This document shows, piece after piece, positions 54,607-64,000 of a stretch of DNA of 64,000 nt. The position numbers were made by a program, and so were the translations under genes. Below the pieces are notes generated by a model that saw only the letters and a list, made by a program, of their open reading frames with translations, did no database searches and was not told the origin of the DNA. Numbering within the stretch: the stretch's first letter is position 1; each line of letters begins with the position of its first letter. This stretch comes from Macrolepiota albuminosa (lineage: Eukaryota > Basidiomycota > Agaricomycetes > Agaricales > Agaricaceae), in contig JAMWFC010000011.1 of NCBI GenBank assembly GCA_027475525.1, positions 63,183 to 127,182 on the forward strand, written 5' to 3'.

Positions 54607-57600
54607 ATGCCAGCAAACAGCAGAGGAATGATGCTATGGGCAACTATGCAGAGAGCCAGACAACTGAATGGACCATTGGCGATGTGCAGCATCCCCACTG
54701 AACAAGAAGCAAGAACAAAGAGCACAGGAGTGACCGACATAAACGAGGCAAGAAAGTGGCTTAAAATGAATGGCCACATAGACAACATCAGCGACACCAT
54801 AGAACTGGGCACACTGAAGAATGTACTGCTCCAGCTGGCAAGACATGCTGATATGACAATGGAGATAAGAGATGGGCTGAGGGCGGTGGCCTATGGACTG
54901 GATGCCAACAGTGCAGATGCAATGCAGAAGACAGTAGCGAAGGTAATGGAGAAAGCAATGGAAAACTGCAAGGAGATAATTGGAGAATTGATGGAGAAGA
55001 TGGTGAAGTCAATAGAGAGCATAGTAAACCAAGTGAGGGAGACAGTGGGAAGAGTGGAGGAGAGGAGAGAAGAGGAAAAGGCAGAGCAGGCAAGTAAAAT
55101 GAAGAGAGGAGGGAGCACAAACTGGATAGGGAGAACCTATGCGGAGGTCACACAAAGGGTGGAACAAGAGGACATTGACCACAGAAACAGGAGCAGATCC
55201 TGTCAAATGATTATAGACAATGCACAGGGGGGGGGAGATGGGGGGGACTGACTGAGAGGGAGCTCATTGAGAAGCCAAAAATAGTGAAAGATTTGATGGG
55301 TATCCAAGGCATAGACAGCCCCAAAGTTGAGTTCATCATGGCCTGCAAATTAACAAATGGGGGAATTCTGTATGAGCTTAGCAAGGTGGTTTGCAAAGGA
55401 AGAAGTATAAGCTGCCTTTCCAGACAAGTTCAGTGTGGAGGTGGTCATCAAGGACAGGACTTTTCTAGTGATTGTCGAATTTGTCCTGATTATTCTAGAG
55501 GATCAGGTAACAGACAAGCTGAGGGAGATAGAGAGCAGTAATGGTTTGCACAGAGGGAAACTAGCGTCTGGAAAGTGGGCTCAACCTTTGCAAGCAAGAC
55601 ATGAAAGTCAGAAGGTTGCACACTTGATAATGGCCTGCTCCTTAGTGGAGGGGGCAAATCACATCATACAAGACGGTCTGGCAATTGAAGGCAAGAGGGT
55701 TATAGTGAGGAAACTGGAGCAAGAACTGAGGAAATGCCTCAAGTGCCAGCGATATGGCAAGAGCCATTTGGCAGGAGAGTGCAGGCAAGAAAAAGACACC
55801 TGCACAATATGCACCAAGGAACACAGGATGAAAGACTGCAAAGAAACAGACCCTTCTAAGTTTACGTGTGTCAATTGCAAGAGCAGAGGCTTACGACATG
55901 ACCACCCAGCATTGGCAAAGTCATGCCCAATTTTTGGGGAGGCAAAAGCCAGATTGGCATACAGGACATCAGAGGCAAAATATAAGTACTTCTCCACAAA
56001 CCAGACTTGGACATGGGAGTGGATGGAGGGACACTGAGTGCAGGATAACACCAAACTATGGCTGCCAGAAGGAGTGGGGCAGGGGAGGCTAGCAGGAGGA
56101 TTTAGGGGATAGGGGGGAGGAGACAGACCTGCATGAGCAATGAATGCAGGAGAAGGGAGCAAGGAAGAGGGATGCACACCAGGAGGCATGCAAACCACCC
56201 TCAACCAATTCAGATGGAGAAACACCCAGAGCACAGTGCCAGAGGGGCAAAATAAGCCCTGCAGGACCCAAGAGCAGCAGAGCTGGAGCGAGGAGGTTGA
56301 TGAGATGATGAGCTTCCTGAACATAAGGAAAGGAGCAAGTGAGCAGTCTACCCAAAGCCTGTCTCAATGAGAGAGGGACAGGAGGGAGGGGCAAGTGGGG
56401 AGCACAAGAAGAGGAAATCACTAAGGATATAGCAAATCAACATGAACAAATCACTTACTGCTCAATATGCAGCACTGCTCACCCTGAGGGGAGACATCAA
56501 CGTTTTATGCATCTAGGAACTATATTTTGATTTTAACAAGAAGTTGAGGGCTACTCAACTATGGCAACCAGTATATCCAAAGGGACACAATGAGAAGGAG
56601 GTGGAAAAAACAAGAGTGATAACTCTAGTGAACAGACAATTAGCAACGAGCACTTGGAAAAGGGTGGATGTGAAAAGTACAGATGTGGTGGAAATTTGTA
56701 TCAAGATGGCAGAGCGGACAGTACAGATCTTCAATGTCTACAACAATGGGAAACATTCAAGAAGCATTCGAGCACTGGATTTTTATCTAAGAAGCATGGA
56801 GGGCCAGGGACAACAAGGGAGGAACAGAGCCGACATATGGGTTGGAGACTTCAACTAACACCATCCAATGTGGGACTATCTGAGTAATGGACACCTCTTT
56901 ACAAGGGACAACCTGGATGTGGCAGAGGAATTGATAATCATACTTAATAGACATTGGATGGTGATGGCACTGAGACCAGGAGTGTCTACACTGGAGACAA
57001 TGAGCATAAAGAATCTAATGAGGCCTGACAACATATTTGCCATGCACACAGCAACAGAATACCTAATCTGATGCAAAGTGTTGAGGAGCAAGACCTCACT
57101 GGGAACTGACCACTTCTCAATCATAACGGTGCTGGATCTAACTCCAGATGTGAGCAAGGAGACAAGGGGACAGAACTTCCAAAAAGTCCAGTGGGAGGAG
57201 TTTGAAGAGAAACTGGGAAAGCAGTTGGAGGGAATAATGATAGAGAGGATAAAGAGCAAGGAGGAGATGGAAAGATGGCTAAAGGAAGTTATGGAGGCTT
57301 TGAGGCAAACAGTAGAGGCAAAGGTATCAGAGAGGTGAGAAACAATATATGCCAAGAGGTGGTGGACAGAGGAACTGTTGACAATGAAAAGAAGAGTGGA
57401 GATGCTAGGCAGGGAATCAGACAGAGTGATCCACATCAGGGAACATCAGATGCATGAGGAATTTCAACAAGCAAGAAATAATTATAGCCAAGCTATCAGA
57501 AGGGTAAAGAAGGCCCACTGAAAGAAGTGGTTGGGTGAAGTCAATGCAAAAACAGTTTGGGATGCAAAGAATTTCATTGTGATGACACCATCGGATGGAG

Positions 57601-60600
57601 GACAAGCAAGGATGCCAATGCTGAGAAGAGACAGGAATGACAGAGGAGACAGTGCAGTCGCAAACAAAGAGAAGGTGGACTTGTTTCATAGTGCCTTTTT
57701 CTATGAAGCCCTAGAAATTGAGACAGCAGTGGATGATGAGGAGGAAGCGGAACCTGCCTTCACATGGAGCCCTATCACAGACAAGGAAATCTACACCGCT
57801 ATTGCAAAGCTGAAGCCATACAAGGCCCTGGGCATAAGTGGGATTCCTAACATTGTCCTGATGAAAACAAAGTACACAATTGTACCATACTTGGGACCAA
57901 TCTTCAGGGCAACCTTTGATCTGGAGGCTTATCCAGAAAGATGGAAAGTCTTCAAAACAGTGGTGGTAAAGAAACCTGGCAAGGATGACTACAGTAATCT
58001 GAACTCGTTGATGATGCCAACTGTGGTTGAGTGCACTGAATGTATATGCAGTACAATGCCATCTCCAGTGCCTGGCATACGTAGTTGTGAGGAGTCCTGA
58101 CAGGGTCCCAGTATGCTCAAGCAGATGTAATAAAACAATGCACTAAATGATAGTGCCTTGGGTGCTACCTAGCAAATGGTAAGTGCTGTAGCTTAAGCAA
58201 AAATAAAAAGAAAAAGATGAGTAGCACAGCATAATGTGCCTGTAGGTGGCACTATAAATGACAAAGACAAGATAGACAAAGCTAGCACCCAACTTAGTGA
58301 CAAAGTCAGGCAAAGTTAGTGTGGTTTGAACACTAAGTGTAACTGGGTGCTCAAGAGGTTACGATTCATTGTTATGTACATGTGAAGTAGCTATCTTATA
58401 TACTATGCACTACTGTGTTTTTCAAGATAAGTCCATTTGTGGTGCTACCTCCTAGCACCTCTCCTTGTGATTCCTTCCAATGGTGACCTGTCAACGGTGA
58501 CCCGTTGCACATGGATGACGGCGACCAATGGCAACTCTAATTTGACTTAAAATTATACGGGTCTGCTCACTCTTAATATAATTCTGATTGGCCAGTCTGT
58601 TCTGAGATATGGTTGGAAAATCCTTGACAGATGCCATGAGCGCTAATGTTGGCACTACTCATTGTATCAGTTCCTAACAGGTCCAGATGTCGAGTTTAAA
58701 TATATTCTGTGCTGCTGTCATTGATTCTTTTAGACTTCTGATTGAGGTGCCTCATCAAATGGCAGCACCTACTGCTGACTCCTTCTGGAGATGATCAGGG
58801 TTTGGTTAGAGTCCTGCTCCTGCCATCGTATTAGTGCTATATATTCTGAGCCTCCTTGGTCCTTGAAATAGATGAATGGAGTGTGCTGAAGAACTGGTAA
58901 CTGGTGATTAGGGTCAATGGATAAGTCCTGCAATAGAGTGACAGAGCTAGGGCTGCTCTATACCCAAACTGGTCACTAGAGTCTCCAGTATGTCAAGTGT
59001 TGGTTGGCCTATAATATCCCTTGATATGCTCAGTCTGAGTAAAAGCCTATCATTGTACAGACCGGTTGTACTACTTGATATGATCACAAAAGTCCTCTCA
59101 TCATGTGTCAAAAACAAGTTAGCCTACTGGGTGGAGAAGAAAAACTTGCTTCTGAAATACCAATTTGAGGGCTGCCCAGGAAAATCAACAACTAACTTGC
59201 TCCACATGCTGGTTACATTTATTAAGAATGCATGGCAGAGGGAAAAGAAAGTTGTAGTGCTGTTTATGGATGTGAAGGGAGCTTTTCTAAACACAGTACC
59301 AAAAGTCCTAGCAAAAGACATGTGGAGAAAAGGGATACTGGAAGAAGTGGTCTTGTAGTTTGAGTGCAAGTTGGAAGGGAGGAGAACAGTGATAGCATTT
59401 GACGATTTCACATTGCAAAAAATCCTGGTAGAGAGTGGGCTGGACCAAGGCTGCAATATCTCAGGTCTATGTTACAATTTTTACAACACAGGACAAATTG
59501 AGGAGGCAAGGGGCAAGGACAGAGAATTGGCAGGATCATTTGCAGATGCTGCATACGTGGCAGTGGAGAGAGACAACATGGAGGAGGCCATGAGAAAGGT
59601 GGAGAATATGATGAGAAGAAAGGGGGGAGCAAGCAAGTGGGCAAAGACACATTATTTAATATATGAAATCAAGAAGTTTGTTGGAATGTGATTTACGAGA
59701 AGAAGAGAGAGGGATGGGAGGAGACAAGGGAGGATGAAACTGGCAGTGAGGCTGGGAATTACGGTGAACAGAGCAAGAATCAGGATGGATTCAGCACACA
59801 AGTTTCTGGGGGTCATCCTGGATCAGAACCTACATTTTAGAGAACATGCTGCATACGCACATGGAAAGGGAACAGCGGTAGCCATGCAGACCAGGAGACT
59901 AGAAAGGACAAATGGGGGAGTGAAGGGAGCTATCATGAGGAGGATGTATAAAGCAGTGGTGGTACCTAGCATGCTGTATGCTGCAGATGTCTGGTGCATG
60001 CCGGATGTGGAGGAAGGGGGTAAAACTGCAAAAAAATCATGCAGCTTCATAGCAAAGCTAGGCAGAGTGCAGAGAATGAGTGTTGAGAATGACTCTGATG
60101 GATATGCTGGAGGCACATGCAGAAGTGATGCCAGTACCTATGAGAATCAAGAAGGCATGCATATTAGCTGCAGCATGCATAGTCTCATTGCCACAGATGC
60201 ACCCATTATACAAACTGGCAAGGCGCATAGCCAGGTTTGTGAGAAGGCACAGAGCACTACTGCACTACATAATGAAGGCACTGGGGCACCACCCAGATGA
60301 CATGGAAACCATAGCAATAGTTCGACACCCACCTGACTGGAAATGCCTGATCAAGGTAACAATAAATGGGACAGTGGAGGAGGCAGAGGAGAGAGAAAAA
60401 CATAATGAAGCAGAGATAAGGATTTATTCAGATGGGTCAGGCCACAAGGGAAGAATTGGAGCTGCAGCAGTTCTTTACCAAAAATTCCGGCGAAAGGTCA
60501 AGGTAATGAGAAAGTGTTTGGGGTCAGACAGAGACTACATGGTGTTTGAAGGAGAATGTGTGAGGCAGCTGCTAAGCCTCCAGTTACTAAGGAGGGAGGA

Positions 60601-60745
60601 AAAAAGAAGAAGAAGGATCAGAGATGCAACACTGGAGACAGACAATCAGGTAGGAATGAAAGCAGTAGAGGATGCAGGATGGAGGATGGCCAGATACCTA
60701 GTAATACGTCTGCCTCACTTGAGGCAGACAAACAAAGTTGAATAA
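54607..60745 (+). mobile_element. LINE (non-LTR retrotransposon with RNase H), degenerate, split by a solo LTR
   Basis: ORF1: 54607-55251 (helical, with a Met/Glu/Lys-rich coiled stretch) and 55435-56037 with Cys/His knuckles (CLKCQRYGKSHLAGEC, CTICTKEHRMKDC, CVNCKSRG). The endonuclease region lies around 56544-57071 (QIFNVYNNG, WVGDFN then HHPMWD). The reverse transcriptase spans 57531-58008 (KLKPYKALGISGIPN, KKPGKDDYSN) and resumes after the LTR at 59060 (YRPVVLLDMITKVLSS, FEGCPGKSTTN, VVVLFMDVKGAFLN). RNase H at 60350-60700 shows IYSDGSGHKGRIGAAAV and LETDNQVGMKAV. Stops and frameshifts occur throughout and CpG is rare, so it is an old copy. Confidence 0.85.
58009..59052 (-). repeat. solo LTR of the inner gypsy's family, old copy
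   Basis: Reads as the reverse complement of the 1043-bp inner LTR: it starts TGATGATGCCAACTG and ends AAGCCTATCA, length 1044 bp. Most differences are C-to-T or G-to-A at CpG sites (for example GCGCTAGACGATAGCGCC has become GCACTAAATGATAGTGCC). Flanks are TCGT at 58005-58008 and TTGT at 59053-59056, a 4-bp duplication with one CpG-type change. It sits in the reverse transcriptase of the LINE. Confidence 0.9.
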
Positions 60746-62281
60746 AATCCCAATATACCCTATAGAAACACCGAAAACTGTAGATGTGAGTCAAAAGCTG
60801 TAGACCCAGGATGACTTACCACCAAAAAGAGAACCAACCCTAGCAGACCACGCAAAGACAAAGTCCCAGTTAGTAAGAGGTAAATGTAAGCTAAGCCAGC
60901 TGCAATCAGGGTTGATGAGGCGGCAATAGCCGACGAGTGGCAGTGTTTGATAAGGTGGAGATCTCAGCATCATCTCTAAGATTGACTCCCCATCAAAAAC
61001 TGCCATCATCGATCACTATGCCCATCAACCTATTGTGTCATCTTCACAATGCACTGCCTCTCCGCAACCCCAGCAAACTGACACAAAAACCCATCCATCG
61101 CAGCTACAGAATGAAATGGCAGAAGAGAAAGAGCAGAAAAGTGAGGGGAAAGAAACAAAACAGAGTTTAGCCAATGGAATCTATAGAACAATGTTTAGCC
61201 TCACCAGGTGACGGCAAATGCAGCTACTGGTGCCCAGACCTGGCAACCAGCAACACTAAACAACTGAATGCAAAAATAGCATGAATACCTCAGCCATCAT
61301 GTAAAATACATAATGGTCCATGCATAGGAAGAGGCGATATAAAAGAAGGGTAGAAATGGGGGAGTCAGGCAAGCAATTGCATTGCCATGGCTTGGAATCC
61401 CCAGGGAGTGGATCTCTTAGGCCTAGAAGCATTACAGTAGCTTTGGGTTTTAGTTTTAATACTATTTTGTACCTACCTTTCAAGTGTGACTTTTTATTAA
61501 AGTTTACATTTCAAACTAAAAACAATTAAAATTACAACACTTTTACAACATGTACACACATGTAACTGAGTCTCCAGAACATTGTGAATACAAGTTTATA
61601 TTTAACTTGAGACTTGCTTAATTTTGTTTGGGCAACTTGAAATAAATAAAAACTTCATTTTGCGTCACTAGTAGACAAGGTCATAAGTGGAATCAGGAGG
61701 GTTAAGAACATTGATGCACGCATGTGACTTGAACTGTACTGGACGCCTGTAAGGGCGACCTCTAGAGGCTGTGGCTCAGTGTTGGATGCCAGGGTTACAC
61801 CGTAAGCAGCGTGTGGTCTAATATCCAAAAGGATCAATATAAATTTCATTTATACCTTATCTTACCCTGACACAGACAGAATAGATATATAACTAAGTAC
61901 TAATCACATAACCCTCAGTCGAGTATACGAGACTGAGGGTGAGTGGTATACATACCAACGGACATGAACATTACTTACAATCCTACCCTAGTCATACTTA
62001 CTTACTCATGTGCTATAGGTAGGATCAATATACAAGAGTCGAGTATATGGGACTGAGGTCATACTTACTCATGTGCTATAGGTCTGAACCTTTAACAGGT
62101 TATGGGCAAGTGCTGCATTGTACACTGACGTACAGATTCACGACCCTGACCTAGAAATTTTTTTTCTGTGTGGACTGACTGTTGCAGGTTTCACTCCTTG
62201 ATTGCTGACATTATTGCGTGGCGTCTGCCCTGAGTACACGTGCTGTCTCTATTGCTTGTTTATCTACCCTTTTTGTCTTGA
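60746..62281. repeat. LTR and leader region of a Ty1/copia element
   Basis: No gene. Segment 61190-61430 resembles 24050-24260 (TGGTGCCCAG, then TATAAAAG, then GGCAAGCAATTG). The hairpin ACCCTCAGTC/GACTGAGGGT at 61911-61940 is followed by an imperfect direct repeat (GTCATACTTACT...ATGTGCTATAGGT near 61990 and 62060) and then TTTAACAGGTTATGGG. This probably is the end of the 5' LTR and the untranslated leader of the copia element that follows; exact LTR limits were not found because the other LTR is outside the window. Confidence 0.4.
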
Positions 62282-64000
62282 TTGCGATCTACTATGCCCT
62301 CCCCTCCTTCGACTGACACGAGTACCAGGGGGCATTCCCTGGTCACCCCTACTAGTGAAGAAGTTGAGATGCGCTGGATTGATGGCCTAACGCTGATTGT
62401 CACACAGATTAAGGTTTCCCTTCACTATTCTGGGGAATTATTAGCAAAGGATGATGGAAAATGGACGCCATGGTCCAAGTCTATGAAGCTTGAGCTTACC
62501 ATGTCTGGTCTATATGAGTATATCTTTGATCTCCCCGATGTACCTGACAAGGTGTTCGAACTGCAAGCCCACCATAACTGGCAGGTGAATAACCGCCTGG
62601 CCTGTTCATTTCTGATGTTAGGCCTGTTGGAATCTGAGCGTAACTTGGCTGATGACTCTGTTGATGCGAAGGCCCTATGGGACTATTTACAAGCACGCCA
62701 TGGTGGGGCTGGGCCAGTCCAACAAGTTTGCCTTCTGCAGGAAGCACTAACTACGAAGTGCTCACCGACAGAACCGATCACCAAGACAATTGACCGCATC
62801 TTTGAGAAGATTAACTGTGCTTTTGACGTTGAGACTGTCACAAAAGAACTCTTGCAATCCATTGCCGCCCTTTCCTCCCTTTCCGACAATCCTTTGTACG
62901 TGAGTGCCAGATCAATTATCTCTCAGGATCTTGCAGCTGCAACGGCTGCTTCTCTCTATGGTCCAGATGACATCCGTAGGTTTCTGGAGAATGAACAGAC
63001 ACTCTACACTGCTGACAAGGGCCTACCTGACACGCTGCCTGCAGCGCTGGCAGCCCATCAGACTAACAGATGTGATGACTTGGTCTGCAAGGCATGCAAG
63101 ACACGAGGATGGACTGTTTTTACGGGACACACCAAGCCTTGGTGTATCTTAGAAGGTGGTGGCATGGCTGGAAAGACATTAGATGATGCAAGGACAGCAC
63201 GCCTGGCTCATTACAAAGCAAAGAGGGAGAATCGAGATAAGAAGAAGAGCATGACAAAACTCACTTTTACTCCAGCAGGCAGCACGGCATTCACCGTCGA
63301 GGGAGATGCAGATACCCTAGCTGCGTACGTCACAAGTCAAACTGGCAAGACCCCAACTACAGCTGTGAAGGGGGAATTTGCAGGGCTAGCTTCGGATGAG
63401 ATCCCAGGGAGCACCACCCTCGAGGTTGCTGAGAGTCTCGAAGTTGATGCATGGGTTGTGCTGGAGGAGGAGCCAGAAACTAGCATTGACTGGAGAGATT
63501 ATACAGATGGCGATACAATGCTTTCCAGCACTACCACCACCCTCGACACCTACCCTTTCTATCTAGACTCCGGCACAACAATCCACATTTCACCAAATAC
63601 CTCTGACTTTGAATTTATGACACCTAGTCCGCACAAACCAATCTGAGGAGTAGGTGGATCAACAATTTTTGCCACCGCAGTAGGAAGAATCCGCTTACAT
63701 CTCACCGATGGTTCCCACCTCACTCTGGACAATGCATTACTCATTCCAAAGGCCACTGTTAGATTGTTGTCAATAAGTGCCATGGCAAAGAAGGCTGGAA
63801 TCTTTACAACCTTTAGTGACACTAAGGCAACATTGTTTACAAAGGTTACGAAGAAGTTAATAGCAAGCGGAACACTACTTCCCATGCGGAACTTATATGC
63901 GCTGAATCTCCAAAGTGAATCTGCATTCTCCATCCACTCATTACCTAATATCACCACATGGCACCGTCATCTAGGCCATGCCAACTACCAGACAATCATT
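62282..64000 (+). pseudogene. Ty1/copia gag-protease-integrase start, continues past the right edge
   Basis: ATG at 62294 (MPSPPSTDTSTRG). The capsid region has WTPWSKSMKLELTMSGLYEY and LWDYLQARHGG, with a CKAC...GHTKPWC zinc-binding variant near residue 270. The protease motif FYLDSGTTIHISP lies at about 63556. An in-frame TGA at 63644-63646 (after PHKPI) interrupts the frame exactly where related elements read on into GVGGSTI; it may come from a CGA codon. After it the frame continues to the pre-integrase motif TWHRHLGHANYQTI at the edge. Either a defective copy or a recent single nonsense mutation. Confidence 0.8.

Overview
The window looks like nuclear DNA of a basidiomycete fungus, most likely an Agaricomycete. 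The cellular genes are cut by many short introns (about 47-101 nt, GT-AG with CTAAC/CTGAC-like branch sites), and they belong to families typical of mushrooms: a GMC oxidoreductase, an aldo/keto reductase, an ankyrin-MYND protein, a BTB/POZ protein and a THEM6-like thioesterase. All exon models below were worked out by hand from splice signals, reading phase and remembered family patterns. No alignment was run.

Layout. The first ~23 kb is a gene-bearing stretch: a left-truncated hypothetical gene (1-1483), a thioesterase-like gene (2602-4059), a hypothetical minus-strand gene (4400-5620), an ankyrin-MYND pseudogene followed by an intact paralogue (7290-9811), a small MITE (10736-11116), a 12-exon GMC oxidoreductase (11713-14240), an AT-rich decayed LINE-like stretch (about 14.5-18.2 kb), a 13-exon aldo/keto reductase (19663-21447) and a BTB gene (22246-23214). 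From ~23.2 kb to the right edge I see only mobile DNA: a Tc1/mariner element (24400-26071), a decayed Ty3/gypsy gag split by a large insertion, a LINE (54.6-60.7 kb) split by a solo LTR, and the 5' part of a Ty1/copia element running off the right edge.

The centre is a three-level nest. An old CpG-poor gypsy gag (26172-26552 and 52084 onward) was hit by a chromodomain gypsy on the minus strand (26553-52083, TSD AGGCT). That element was hit by a 13.2-kb gypsy on the plus strand (30212-43452, 1043-bp LTRs identical by eye, TSD CCGT) and separately by a ~1.0-kb insertion at 47167-48209 (TSD ACTGA). The outer element keeps one uninterrupted gag-pol frame of ~2400 codons but carries 11 nonsense codons and no frameshift. 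It also has a sense-strand accessory ORF cluster after the integrase. The inner element carries, between pol and its 3' LTR and in antisense, an intact 8-exon gene whose 705-aa product has a six-cysteine cluster, plus two small antisense genes.

Five tandem duplications in the window all have a period of exactly 77 bp. Two of them break reading frames that are restored if one copy is dropped. This looks like contigs joined without merging a k=77 overlap, so those five places should be read as assembly artefacts before any biology is inferred.
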